Source: Phycisphaeraceae bacterium
GTDB lineage: Bacteria; Planctomycetota; Phycisphaerae; Phycisphaerales; Phycisphaeraceae
Length of the DNA: 64,000 bases
NCBI GenBank assembly: GCA_028284155.1
Contig: JANQSF010000042.1
Span: 1-64,000 of the forward strand
Direction: 5' to 3'
Under the pieces are notes generated by a model, which saw only the letters and a program-made list of their open reading frames with translations, was not told the origin of the DNA and made no database searches. The translations under genes and the position numbers were made by a program. Each line of letters opens with the position of its first letter. Position 1 is the stretch's first letter. Shown piece by piece: positions 48,774 through 57,648 of this stretch.

Positions 48774-49775
48774 TCAGGTCGGTCCCGCGGGCCAGTCAAA
48801 GTCCTCGTCCAATTCCGGTTCGGCCTCGGGCTGCGCGCTTGAACGCATGCGGTGACCAGTCGGTTGGCTCGAATTCTTCTGCGCGAACAGACTGTGTTGT
48901 GCTTTCGGGCCGAAGTGAGAAGGTTCGTCGGTCAACAGGGCGAACGCCTCGGGTAGGGCGCTGGCGGCGCGGTCGGTGCGGTGCATGTCCGTGCCGAACA
49001 GGTCGATCAGGTCGTTCAGCCACAGGTCGCGCGCAGCCTGCTCGACCGTTCGGCCGTACTGGCTGACCAGCGCGCCGATGTTGACTTGCACGAGCGCGCC
49101 CAGCGCCCGCCATTGGCGAACGCGCTCGTGGCCGGCTTGGCCGACCGCGAAGTCGTAGCGTTCGACGTGCGCGAGCACAGGCCGCAGCGACAGCTCAGCG
49201 CATCGCTGCAACAGGTCATCCATGTTGGCGGGCAGGATGGCCGGCACGAATTCGATCAACAGCATGTCGCCGCGGTTGGAGCGAGCGTCGCGCGGGCCGA
49301 ACGTGAGCAGTTGCTCCGGCGAGTCGTACAGTTTGTCCAGAAACGGCCCGTCCATCATGTACTCAGCCGCGAGGTCGAATTTGAACGGGTCGAATCGGCC
49401 GGCCAAGTCGTTGATGAACCGATCGAATCGTTCACGCAGGTCGTTTTCGTCGTTATCGAAATGGTGCGCGTAGATGTGCGGCGTGAGTATGGCGCCTTCG
49501 TAGCCGTTCTCGATAAGCAACTCAATGCAGTCGCACGCGCGGTCGAGGTCGGCCGCGCCGTCGTCCACGCCGGGCAGGATGTGGTTGTGCACGTCGTAGC
49601 GCAGCGTTCGGGCGGTGAATGGCTCGGGTGTGTCGGCGGTGTCTGGTTCGGCCGGCACTGGTTTGGGTTGCATGGCCGGCGCTTCGTCCTCTTCGCGCTG
49701 AGGCTGCACGGCCTGCTCCTCATGGGCAGGCTCGATGGGTGTCAGACCGAATAGGCGTTTGAACAGCGACTTCAT
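48774..49775 (-). CDS. CpsB/CapC-type PHP-domain tyrosine phosphatase
   Basis: The start is the ATG giving MKSLFKRLFGL. The 333-residue product has a Pro/Glu-rich linker (about residues 12-55). The PHP phosphoesterase domain follows, with RYDVHNHILPGVDDGAADLD (His-x-His metal motif), GYEGAILTPHIYAHHFDND, LLIEFVPAILPANMDDLLQR, RPVLAHVERYDFAV and LIDLFGTDMHRTDRA. This metal-dependent family dephosphorylates the BY-kinases that control capsule and exopolysaccharide synthesis. No kinase or capsule gene is next to it; the sugar epimerase at 23718-24749 is too far to link. Cytoplasmic, although the N-terminus has a basic-amphipathic start. Confidence 0.85.
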   Translation of the reverse strand: MKSLFKRLFGLTPIEPAHEEQAVQPQREEDEAPAMQPKPVPAEPDTADTPEPFTARTLRYDVHNHILPGVDDGAADLDRACDCIELLIENGYEGAILTPHIYAHHFDNDENDLRERFDRFINDLAGRFDPFKFDLAAEYMMDGPFLDKLYDSPEQLLTFGPRDARSNRGDMLLIEFVPAILPANMDDLLQRCAELSLRPVLAHVERYDFAVGQAGHERVRQWRALGALVQVNIGALVSQYGRTVEQAARDLWLNDLIDLFGTDMHRTDRAASALPEAFALLTDEPSHFGPKAQHSLFAQKNSSQPTGHRMRSSAQPEAEPELDEDFDWPAGPT

Positions 49776-49840
49776 GCGGGCATTGTCGCGGTGAGGGGGC
49801 GTGTGGCAAGCGCGTGTGGCGGCATGATTGACCGCACGCG

Positions 49841-49924
49841 CCAAAGCCGGGTCGTTCCGAAGACCCGGATCACCATGTCTCATGTATCGACCGAATCGAG
49901 GTCTTCGGAAAGGCCCGGTTTGCC
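49841..49924. repeat. Imperfect paired palindrome with TTCCGAAGACC core
   Basis: TTCCGAAGACC (49855-49865) is inverted at 49900-49910. The flanking bases extend the match to about 25 with several mismatches. The left arm also has the small hairpin CCGGGTC / GACCCGG. It lies upstream of the DUF1501 gene. Confidence 0.7.
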
Positions 49925-50044
49925 TTCATGACGGTGGTGGCGCGTATCTCAGCCGTCAATCAGGCTCTGAACGGGGCTCTCCTTATAATGGTCGGTCACA
50001 GTCTTCGACGCAGATTCGATGGGCAGCAGACGGAGCGACACGAA

Positions 50045-51427
50045 ATGCTCGACTTCATTGGCCGAGGCAAGGCCCACACGTGCAACGGCGTCACGCGGCG
50101 CGACTTCCTGCAGGTCGGCACGCTCGGCGCGATCGGCCTGTCGCTGCCGCAACTCGCCGCGGCGCGCGAGGCGGGGGCGATCAAAGACGGCCACGACGAG
50201 CGCGCCTGCATCATGATCTTCAACCTCGGCGCGCCGAGTCAGATCGACACGTTCGACCCGAAGCCCGATGCGCCGTCGGAGGTGCGCGGGCCGTTCAAGA
50301 CGATCAAGACGGCGTCGCCCGACATCCAGTTGAGCGAGATCCTGCCGCTGCACGCAAAGATCGCCGACAAGTTCTCGCTCGTGCGGTCGTGTCACCACAC
50401 CGGCGCGGCCGTGCACGACGCGGGCTGGCAGATGATGCAGACCGGCCGACTCTTCGCCGGCGGCGTGCAGACGCCGCACGTCGGGTCGGTGGTCAGTTAC
50501 AAACGCGGCTCGAGCCAGGGCACCGACCTGCCGCCGTTCGTCGTACTGCCGCAGAAGATGGGTCGCGGCGGCGGCAACCTGCCCAACGGTCAGGCCGGCG
50601 GATTCCTGGGCAAGGCGCATGACCCGTTCGCGCTCAACGCCGACCCGTCGAAGCCCAACTTCCAGGTGCCCGACCTGCTGCCGCCCAAGACGATCGGTTC
50701 GGCCCGACTCGACCGCCGCCGGCGCATGCGCGACATCGTTGACAAAAAGGTCGCCGAGTTCGAAGCAACGGACAACGCCAAGCTGCTCGACCGCAACTTC
50801 CACGCCGCGTTCCGCTTGATGACCAGCCAACAGGCGCGCGACGCATTCGACTTGAGTAAAGAAAAGAAGTCGGTGCGCGATCGGTACGGTATGAACCGGT
50901 TCGGCCAATGCTGTTTGCTGGCGCGCAGGCTGGTCGAAGCGGGTGTGCGGTTCGTGACCGTCAACACGTTCCTGACCGTGTTCGCCGGCATCTCGTGGGA
51001 CATCCACGGGTCGAAGCCGTTCGCGTCGATCGAGCAGATGCGCGACATCGTCTGCCCGATGTACGACCAGGCGTACAGCGCGTTGATAGAAGACTTGCAC
51101 GAACGCGGGATGCTCGACGACACGCTCGTGTGCAACCTCGCCGAGTTCGGCCGAACGCCGAAGGTCAACCCGGCCGGCGGCCGAGACCATTGGCCACAGT
51201 GTTTCACCGTCTACTTCGCCGGCGGCGGCGTGCAAGGCGGTCGGGTCGTCGGCCGATCCGACCCCAACGGCGCGACCCCCGCCGAACGCCCCGTCGACCC
51301 CGGCCACGTCGCCGCGACAATCTTCCACAGTTTGGGCTTCGACGTTGAGAGTCATCTACCGGGGCCAAACGGCAGGCCGTTCCCGTTGGTCGACTTTGGC
51401 AAGGCGCCGATCAAGGAACTGTTCTAA
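50045..51427 (+). CDS. DUF1501 family Tat-exported protein
   Basis: The start is the ATG giving MLDFIGRGKAHTCNG; the frame extends 39 residues further without protein character. The Tat signal is VTRRDFLQVGTLGAIGLSLP (about residues 16-35). The 460-residue body has RACIMIFNLGAPSQIDTFDP, GPFKTIKTASPDIQLSEILP, SLVRSCHHTGAAVHDAGWQM, CCLLARRLVEAGVRFVTVNT, LVCNLAEFGRTPKVNPAGGR and DHWPQCFTVYFAGGGVQGGR. The family's C-terminus, LPGPNGRPFPLVDFGKAPIK, is complete. It is followed by a short TGACCAA-type tandem repeat and then by the heme-protein gene. Function unknown. Confidence 0.92.
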   Translation: MLDFIGRGKAHTCNGVTRRDFLQVGTLGAIGLSLPQLAAAREAGAIKDGHDERACIMIFNLGAPSQIDTFDPKPDAPSEVRGPFKTIKTASPDIQLSEILPLHAKIADKFSLVRSCHHTGAAVHDAGWQMMQTGRLFAGGVQTPHVGSVVSYKRGSSQGTDLPPFVVLPQKMGRGGGNLPNGQAGGFLGKAHDPFALNADPSKPNFQVPDLLPPKTIGSARLDRRRRMRDIVDKKVAEFEATDNAKLLDRNFHAAFRLMTSQQARDAFDLSKEKKSVRDRYGMNRFGQCCLLARRLVEAGVRFVTVNTFLTVFAGISWDIHGSKPFASIEQMRDIVCPMYDQAYSALIEDLHERGMLDDTLVCNLAEFGRTPKVNPAGGRDHWPQCFTVYFAGGGVQGGRVVGRSDPNGATPAERPVDPGHVAATIFHSLGFDVESHLPGPNGRPFPLVDFGKAPIKELF

Positions 51428-51430
51428 TAG

Positions 51431-51467
51431 ATGACCAATGACCAATGAGCATTGACCAATGACAAAT
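51431..51467. repeat. TGACCAA tandem repeat after the DUF1501 stop
   Basis: ATGACCAATGACCAATGAGC and similar words fill 51431-51467, just after the stop at 51425-51427. Resembles the GCGAATA array at 5505 in style, with a different unit. Confidence 0.7.
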
Positions 51468-51470
51468 CCC

Positions 51471-51493
51471 CCGCCGCTTGCGGCTTAGCGCGC
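51471..51493 (-). repeat. Short palindromic repeat, copy 3
   Basis: Inverted copy of GCTAAGCCGCAAGCGGC (here CCGCTTGCGGCTTAGCGCGC). It lies between the DUF1501 stop and the next gene's start, and in a longer hypothetical frame it would encode SPAACGLAR. Confidence 0.8.
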
Positions 51494-51517
51494 TTCCCAA
51501 CACCACACTCAATCCCA

Positions 51518-53785
51518 ATGACCACCCGACCCAACCAAACCTGTGCACTCTGTGTCCTCATAATCGCAACCCTCGCGCCCACAACCGTCCTGCACGCTGC
51601 TGACACGGCGCCAACTCCCGAGAACCTGCCGACCCCCGTCTCCTTCCGCAACCACGTCCTGCCCGTGCTTTCCAAGATGGGTTGCAACTCCGGCGCATGT
51701 CACGGCGCGTTGGCTGGCAAGGGCGGGTTCAAACTCTCGTTGCGCGGCTACGCGCCGGAGCAGGACTACCACCGCATCGTGCGTGAGGCGCGCGGCCGAC
51801 GGGTCGAGTTGGCCGACCCGGCGCGCAGCCTGATCCTCATCAAGCCGACCGGCGCCGTGCCGCACAAGGGCGGCGTGCGGTTCGACACCGACTCGTACCA
51901 CTACCGCGTGTTAGCCGACTGGATCGCCAACGGCGCACCGCCGCCCAACGACGACGACGCGACGCTTGAACGTGTCGAGGTGCTCCCCGCCAGCGCGACC
52001 GCGGCGGTGGGCAAGACCATGCGTCTGCAAGTGCGTGCCCACTACTCCGACGGCAAGGTCGAGTACGTGACGCGCTGGGCGAAGTTCGAATCGGCCGACC
52101 AGACCGTCGCGCAGGTCGATGAGGACGGCCGGGTCACCGTCATCGGCAGCGGCGTCGGCGCGGTCACCGCGTGGTTTTCGAGTCAGATCGCCATCGCGCG
52201 CGTCACCTCGCCCTACCCGAACAAGGTCGAGCCCAACGTCTTCAAGGGTCAGCCACGCCGCAACTTCGTCGACGAGCACGTGCTGAGCCAACTGCAACGG
52301 CTCAACCTGCCGCCGTCGCCGATGTGCGACGACGCGACGTTTGTTCGCCGCGCGTACATCGACACCATCGGCGCGATGCCGACCGCCGACGACGTGCGCG
52401 CGTTTCTGGCTGACGACGCGAAGGACAAGCGCGACAAGCTGATCGACAAACTGCTGAACGACCCGCGGTTCGTCGACTACTGGACCTACAAGTGGTCGGA
52501 CATCCTGCTGATCAACGGGACGAAACTTCGGCCGGACGCCGTTAAGGCGTACTACAAATGGGTCCGCAAGCACGTCGAAGCGAACACGCCGTGGGATGCG
52601 TTTGTTCGCCAGATCGTCACGGCGCAGGGCGACAGTTTCACGCAGGGCGCGACGAACTTTTACGCGCTGCACCAGGACCCGGAGTCGATGACGGAGAACG
52701 TCTCGCAGGCGTTCCTCGGCCTGTCGATCGGCTGCGCCAAGTGCCACAACCACCCGCTCGAAAAGTGGACGAACGACCAGTACTACGCGATGGCCAACCT
52801 GTTCGCCCGCGTGCGGGCCAAGGGGTGGGGCGGCGACGGCCGCAACGGCGACGGGCGACGCACGCTCTACGTCGTCAAGACCGGCGAACTCGTGCAGCCG
52901 CTGACGGGCGAGCCCCAGCCGCCCACGCCGCTGGACGGTCAGCCCATCGCGTTCGACGACACGACCGACCGTCGTCAGCACCTGGCCAGTTGGCTGACGT
53001 CGCCGGACAACCCGTACTTCGCCCGCGCGATCACCAACCGTATCTGGGCGAACTACTTCGGCGTCGGGCTGGTCGAGTCGGTTGACGACATGCGATTGAC
53101 CAACCCCGCGTCGAACGAGGCGTTGCTCGCCGCCGCGTCGCAGCACCTGGTCGATCACCAGTTCGACGTCAAGGCGTTGATGCGCGCGATCCTGCGCTCG
53201 GCGACCTATCAGCGCAGCAGCCGACCCCTGCCGGGCAACAAGGCTGAGAAGCGTTTCTACTCGCGCTACTACCCCCGCCGCATGATGGCCGAGGTGCTGC
53301 ACGACGCCGTGGCCGACGTGACGGCCGTGCCGACCGAGTTCAACACGATCGTCTTCCCCGGGGCGGACAAACGCGCGACCGATTTCTACCCCAAAGGCAC
53401 GCGCGCGTTGCAGCTTTATGACGCGGCTGTCGGCTCATACTTCCTCAGGACGTTCGGCAGAAACCCGCGGCAGATCACCTGCGAGTGCGAGCGGACCGAC
53501 CAGCCGAGCATGGTGCAGGTGCTGCACATTTCCAACGGCGACACGATCAACGACAAGCTCGCGGCCAATGGCAACCGCATCGACAAGTTACTTGAGCGCA
53601 AGCTGACCGATGAGCAGTTGGTTGTGGAGGCATACCTGACGTGTGTGGGTCGGTTGCCAGGCCCCAGGGAAAGCAAGCCGTTGGTCGCGATGTTGAGAGG
53701 TGCGTCGGCAAACGAGAAGCGTGTTGTCGTCGAGGACTTATTCTGGGCGCTGATGAGCAGCAGGGAGTTTTTGTTTAACCACTGA
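51518..53785 (+). CDS. Secreted DUF1549/DUF1553 protein with Ig-like (BIG2) domain and CX4CH motif
   Basis: The start is the ATG giving MTTRPNQTCALC; the earlier frame start crosses the palindromic repeat. The 755-residue product has a signal peptide through VLHA (about residue 27). The N-terminal domain has CNSGACH (Cys56 to His62), a CX4CH rather than CX2CH arrangement, in LPVLSKMGCNSGACHGALAG. A BIG2-like Ig domain follows (about 150-240: VLPASATAAVGKTMRLQVRA ... AQVDEDGRVTVIGSGVGAVT). DUF1549 carries FVRRAYIDTIGAMPTADDVR and the regular heme motif CAKCHNHPLEKW. DUF1553 carries NPYFARAITNRIWANYFGVG and RYYPRRMMAEVLHDAVADVT. Partner of the DUF1501 gene upstream, same strand, 90 bases apart. 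Confidence 0.9.
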   Translation: MTTRPNQTCALCVLIIATLAPTTVLHAADTAPTPENLPTPVSFRNHVLPVLSKMGCNSGACHGALAGKGGFKLSLRGYAPEQDYHRIVREARGRRVELADPARSLILIKPTGAVPHKGGVRFDTDSYHYRVLADWIANGAPPPNDDDATLERVEVLPASATAAVGKTMRLQVRAHYSDGKVEYVTRWAKFESADQTVAQVDEDGRVTVIGSGVGAVTAWFSSQIAIARVTSPYPNKVEPNVFKGQPRRNFVDEHVLSQLQRLNLPPSPMCDDATFVRRAYIDTIGAMPTADDVRAFLADDAKDKRDKLIDKLLNDPRFVDYWTYKWSDILLINGTKLRPDAVKAYYKWVRKHVEANTPWDAFVRQIVTAQGDSFTQGATNFYALHQDPESMTENVSQAFLGLSIGCAKCHNHPLEKWTNDQYYAMANLFARVRAKGWGGDGRNGDGRRTLYVVKTGELVQPLTGEPQPPTPLDGQPIAFDDTTDRRQHLASWLTSPDNPYFARAITNRIWANYFGVGLVESVDDMRLTNPASNEALLAAASQHLVDHQFDVKALMRAILRSATYQRSSRPLPGNKAEKRFYSRYYPRRMMAEVLHDAVADVTAVPTEFNTIVFPGADKRATDFYPKGTRALQLYDAAVGSYFLRTFGRNPRQITCECERTDQPSMVQVLHISNGDTINDKLAANGNRIDKLLERKLTDEQLVVEAYLTCVGRLPGPRESKPLVAMLRGASANEKRVVVEDLFWALMSSREFLFNH

Positions 53786-53789
53786 CGAC

Positions 53790-53861
53790 GTAGGCCGGGC
53801 ACGTTGCCCGGCAAGCCCGTGTCCCTGTGCGACCCACCGCCGGGCACCGTGCCCGCCCTAC
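53790..53861. repeat. Paired palindrome, GTAGGCCGGGCAC type
   Basis: Arms 53790-53812 and 53839-53861 are 23 bases each and match at 21. Each holds an internal GGGCAC-type palindrome. Architecture is that of the 36353 element; it begins five bases after the heme-protein stop and ends 19 bases before the tiny membrane gene. Confidence 0.8.
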
Positions 53862-53880
53862 CTGCCGGCGATCGAACGAC

Positions 53881-54147
53881 ATGCCAGACCCCGCAGACAC
53901 GATGGATTTACCGAGAACAATGTTCTGGTTGATTAGCTGCCTCTTGTTGATGTTCATTACGATTGGAGGCATGTTGGAGTTGGTCCCTTGGGCAATTGAT
54001 GCCCTTCGCGACCATAACCGCCCCTGGTCAACCGGAAGACGTTTTGGAGCTTTTGTTGTTGCATTCTGTGGGCCGGCAGCGGCAGGTTACCTTGGGTTGT
54101 ACTTGTGTTACGTGATCGATAAGAAGCACTGGCCACAGAACCCGTAG
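53881..54147 (+). CDS. Tiny two-helix membrane protein, AT-richer than surroundings
   Basis: 88 residues: MPDPADTMDL, helix one (MFWLISCLLLMFITIGGMLE, about residues 14-33), a short charged loop (DALRDHNRPWSTGRR), helix two (FGAFVVAFCGPAAAGYLGLY, about 55-74) and YVIDKKHWPQNP. I do not recognise the family. By hand count, 53941-54000 has 27 G or C of 60, clearly below the rest of the window, with AT-ending codons. It is flanked on both sides by GTAGG palindromes, and its TAG stop (54145-54147) is part of the downstream repeat. This could be a captured gene. Start chosen as the ATG after CGAACGAC; the frame is open upstream. Confidence 0.6.
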   Translation: MPDPADTMDLPRTMFWLISCLLLMFITIGGMLELVPWAIDALRDHNRPWSTGRRFGAFVVAFCGPAAAGYLGLYLCYVIDKKHWPQNP

Positions 54148-54311
54148 GGTGGGCCAAGGCTTGGCGCGGCCCACCACTTGGTTTACCGATGCCGAGCAAG
54201 TTACAGCCACACCTTCCGCGCCCCGGATTGGACACCCTTGAAGCACCGACTCACACAAGCCAACGTCGAACACCAGACGGTGGGCCGCGCCAAGCCTTGG
54301 CCCACCCTACG
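54143..54311. repeat. Two inverted GTAGGGTGGGCC units 103 bases apart
   Basis: Unit one 54143-54175 reads CGTAGGGTGGGCC ... GGCCCACC, and unit two 54279-54311 is its inverse over the full 33 bases. The first supplies the stop codon of the tiny membrane gene. The 103 bases between hold nothing recognisable. Confidence 0.85.
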
Positions 54312-54719
54312 TGTCGCATGCCGTCGCGGGTGCGCACGGATTGTGCGCGCCGGCGCAAAAGCGAGTTAGGCGCATGGCGAGTCGGCACAAGGTGATACGT
54401 CATCCACGCACGGCGGACGTGCGCACGAACTGAATGGGCTGCACCCTCACATGGACTTGATGTTGCGAACCAACACGACGCGATTGACAAGTGGCACGAC
54501 CGGTGTCCGCGCGGCGTGTCCGCGTTCGTCCGAACGTGTCCGCCCGGTGCACCGAGACGCACGGACAGGCCGTGAACAAGGGGGCGGCCACCCGGCGGAC
54601 ATTGCTACCGAATCACAGAAGGGCTGGTGCGAGCGGTGGTTACGGCGAAAAGCAAGCGGGCGACGGGGGAGGGGACGGACGGCGTGGACGGTGAATCGAA
54701 CGAAGACGGGATCAGACGC
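54312..54719. other. Intergenic region, no gene recognised
   Basis: 408 bases up to the cytochrome-WD40 gene. Open frames in it lack protein character. It should hold that gene's promoter, but no box is clear. Confidence 0.5.
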
Positions 54720-57599
54720 ATGACACATCGGTTGCACAAGGTCTTGCTGGCGGGCGTGGTGTTGGCGTGCACGGGTTTGGCGTCGGCTGCGCCCCCGGCA
54801 GTATCGCCGAATGCACCCGCAGCGACGCCCGACTTCACGCGCGAAGTCGCGCCGATCCTGACGAAGTTCTGCGCCGGTTGTCACAACGCCGACGACTTCG
54901 AGGGCGAGCTGTCGGTGACGGACCACGCGGCGTTGCTCCAAGGTGGCGAGGCGGGCAAGTCGATCGTGCCGGGCGACGCCGACGCGAGTCTGCTCATCAA
55001 GGTGTTGACGGGTAAGTCGAAGCCGAAGATGCCGCCGAAGGGCAAGGCCGGGCCGTCGGAGGCGCAGGTCGAGACGCTCAAGGCTTGGATCAACGCCGGG
55101 GCGAAGGGGTCGGCTGGCGGCGCTGTGACATTGACGCCGCCGAAGACGCCGTTCGTCGAACCGTTGAAAGTCATGCGACCGGCCGACGGCGCAATCACGG
55201 CGTTGGCGGACTCGCCCGACGGCGCTTACCGCGCGTTCGGCCGATTCGGGCGGGTGAATTGGGGATTGCCGTCGCCCGCCGATGAGGCGACGCACGCATA
55301 CGAGGCGGCGGGCAAGGTCAACGCGTTGTCCTTTTCGCGCGACAGCAAACAGTTGATCGTCGCGACGGGCATCGCCGGTGTCGGCGGCGAGGCCGTCATC
55401 CTCGATACGGCGACGGGCAAGGTTGTCCGCAAGTTCACCGGTCACGGCGATGTGTTGTACGACGCCGAATTGAGTCCCGACGGCAAGGTGTTGGCGACGG
55501 CGTCTTACGACAAACGCATCATTCTGTGGGACTCGGCGTCGGGCAAGCAACTGCGCACGATCGCGGGCCACAACGGCGCGGTGTTCGACCTGGCGTTCAG
55601 CCCGGACGGGGCGGTACTCGCCAGCGCGAGCGCCGACGAGACGGTGAAACTGTGGCGGGTGCGCGACGGCCTTCGGTTGGACACGCTGCACCAACCGACG
55701 GCCGAACAATACACTGTGGCGTTCAGCCCGGACGGGCGGTACGTCGTTGCGGGCGGGGCGGACAACCGCATCCGCGTGTGGCGGTTCGTTTCACGCGACC
55801 GACAGCGCATCAATCCGTTAGTCCATACGCGGTTCGCGCACGAGGGCGCGATCTTGAAGCTGGTGTTTGCGCAACAGGGTCGGGCGCTGGTGTCGCTGGC
55901 AGACAATCAGTCGATCAAGCTTTGGCACACGGGTGGATATACCTTGCGGCATGTCTATCCGCGTCTGGCCGACGCCGCGCCGACGCTGGCTGTTTCTGCC
56001 AAACAGGACACCTTCGTGGTTGGCGGCGGTGGTGGTTCAGGCTTACCGCAGCCCTTCAAGATCGACCTCAGCGGGACGGAGACCGGAGCCAGGCTGACCC
56101 TTCGGGATTGGGCGCACCCCGCGAAGACGGATCGCGCGCCGGCAGACGTTGTGGAGCGTGAGCCGAACGACCGCCCCGCGCAGGCCATGACGGTTGCGAT
56201 CCCCGCGACGATCACGGGCGTGGTCGAGTCTGGTGGGGCTTCCGGGGCATCCGGGGATTCTGGGGGAGGCGACCTGTTTCGGTTCGATGCGAAGGCCGGC
56301 GAGCAGTGGGTGATCGAGGTGAATGCGGCGCGGAGCAAGTCGCCGCTGGATTCGAAGATCGAGGTGCTTCACGCGGACGGCGAGCCGGTGACGCGGGTGC
56401 TATTGCAGGCGGTGCGTGACTCGTACTTCACGTTTCGCGGGAAAGACTCGAGCACGTCGGACGACTTCCGCGTGCACAACTGGCGTGAGATGGAGCTGAA
56501 CGAATTCCTTTACGCGGGCGGCGAGGTCGTGAAGCTTTGGCATTACCCGCGCGGGCCGGACTCGGGGTTCATGGTCTATCCCGGCGCGGGCAAGCGGTGG
56601 TCGTATTTCGACACGACGCCGCTGGCTCATGCGCTGCACGCGCCGTGTTACATCGTGCGTCCGCACGACCCCGGAACGGAGTTGACCCCGAACGGGTTGC
56701 CGGTGTTCAAGCTCAACTACGTGAATGATGACGAAAGCCGGCGTCGACTGGGCAGCGACTCGAAACTGACGTTCGCCGCGCCGCGCGACGGCTCGTACCT
56801 GGTGCGCATCACCGACTCGCGCGGGTTCGGCGGCGACGCGTACAAGTACGCGTTGACGATTCGGCCGCGTGCACCGCGAGCCAAGGTCACGCTGCACGGC
56901 GCGAACGCGAAGGTCAACCGGGGCGGGGGCCGAGAGTTCCACGTTACGGTCGAGCGGGTTGACGATTACGAAGGGCCGGTCCGAGTCGAGATCACAGGTG
57001 CGCCGCCGGGGTTTGAGATCACGTCGCCGCTGGTCATCGAGGCGGGTCAGACGACCGCGCGCGGGACGATCCACGCGCGGGCGGACGCGCCGAAACTGAC
57101 GAAGCAGAACGCGTCGGCCACAAAGGTCGTGGCGATGACGTGGCGGGGACGAACAGTCTTGTATCACGATGTCAACAACCTCGGCACGATCACACTGGTC
57201 GAGAAGGTGGGGCCGCGGGTGACGATCCTGCCGGGCGACCGGGCGCACCTGTCGTCGTCGGCCAGAGACGGCAAGCCGATGGTGCTGATGATTCGGCCGG
57301 GGCAGACGTTCAGGGCGCGGGTGAAAGTCGACCGCGCGGGTGTGAAGGGGCCGATCAGTTTCGGCAAGGCCGACGCGGGGCGGAACCTGCCGCACGGCGT
57401 CTACATCGACAACATCGGGCTGAACGGGCTCTTGATCGTGCCGGACAAGAGCGAACGCGAGTTTTTCATCACCGCGGCCAAGTGGGTTCGGCCGGGCGAG
57501 CGGTTGTTCCACTTGCGCGCGAACGTGGACGGGGGGCATGTGTCGTGGCCGGTGGTGTTGCAGGTCTTGCCGAGCGCTGCGACGGGTGGTGGTGAGTAG
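54720..57599 (+). CDS. Secreted cytochrome-WD40 protein with C-terminal beta domains
   Basis: The start is the ATG giving MTHRLHKVLL; the frame upstream has no protein character. Signal peptide through GLASA (about residue 21). The cytochrome domain has CAGCHNADDFEGEL (about residues 48-61), KMPPKGKAGPSEAQVETLK and WINAGAKG. At least five WD40 blades follow (about 155-470: FTGHGDVLYDAELSPDGKVL, IAGHNGAVFDLAFSPDGAVL, YTVAFSPDGRYVVAGG). The last part (about 510-960) is beta-rich: VEREPNDRPAQAMTVAIPAT as in pre-peptidase C-terminal domains, then VTVERVDDYEGPVRVEITGA, an Ig-like unit. It follows the DUF1501/heme pair on the same strand, as the WD40 gene at 25878 does in its own module. 959 residues. 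Confidence 0.88.
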   Translation: MTHRLHKVLLAGVVLACTGLASAAPPAVSPNAPAATPDFTREVAPILTKFCAGCHNADDFEGELSVTDHAALLQGGEAGKSIVPGDADASLLIKVLTGKSKPKMPPKGKAGPSEAQVETLKAWINAGAKGSAGGAVTLTPPKTPFVEPLKVMRPADGAITALADSPDGAYRAFGRFGRVNWGLPSPADEATHAYEAAGKVNALSFSRDSKQLIVATGIAGVGGEAVILDTATGKVVRKFTGHGDVLYDAELSPDGKVLATASYDKRIILWDSASGKQLRTIAGHNGAVFDLAFSPDGAVLASASADETVKLWRVRDGLRLDTLHQPTAEQYTVAFSPDGRYVVAGGADNRIRVWRFVSRDRQRINPLVHTRFAHEGAILKLVFAQQGRALVSLADNQSIKLWHTGGYTLRHVYPRLADAAPTLAVSAKQDTFVVGGGGGSGLPQPFKIDLSGTETGARLTLRDWAHPAKTDRAPADVVEREPNDRPAQAMTVAIPATITGVVESGGASGASGDSGGGDLFRFDAKAGEQWVIEVNAARSKSPLDSKIEVLHADGEPVTRVLLQAVRDSYFTFRGKDSSTSDDFRVHNWREMELNEFLYAGGEVVKLWHYPRGPDSGFMVYPGAGKRWSYFDTTPLAHALHAPCYIVRPHDPGTELTPNGLPVFKLNYVNDDESRRRLGSDSKLTFAAPRDGSYLVRITDSRGFGGDAYKYALTIRPRAPRAKVTLHGANAKVNRGGGREFHVTVERVDDYEGPVRVEITGAPPGFEITSPLVIEAGQTTARGTIHARADAPKLTKQNASATKVVAMTWRGRTVLYHDVNNLGTITLVEKVGPRVTILPGDRAHLSSSARDGKPMVLMIRPGQTFRARVKVDRAGVKGPISFGKADAGRNLPHGVYIDNIGLNGLLIVPDKSEREFFITAAKWVRPGERLFHLRANVDGGHVSWPVVLQVLPSAATGGGE

Positions 57600-57611
57600 A
57601 TTGGTAGGCGA

Positions 57612-57634
57612 CGCGCTAAGCCGCAAGCGGCTGG
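57612..57634 (+). repeat. Short palindromic repeat, copy 4
   Basis: CGCGCTAAGCCGCAAGCGGC followed by TGG, the same core as at 965. It lies in the gap before the SGNH esterase gene. Confidence 0.8.
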
Positions 57635-57648
57635 TTTACAGGAGATTC

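Noticed and set aside
51431..51467. Short tandem array as a CRISPR
   Set aside because: Unit of about seven bases without spacers; no cas gene in the window.
54148..54719. Small open frames on both strands in the gap
   Set aside because: They run through palindromic repeats or lack protein-like composition and ribosome sites.
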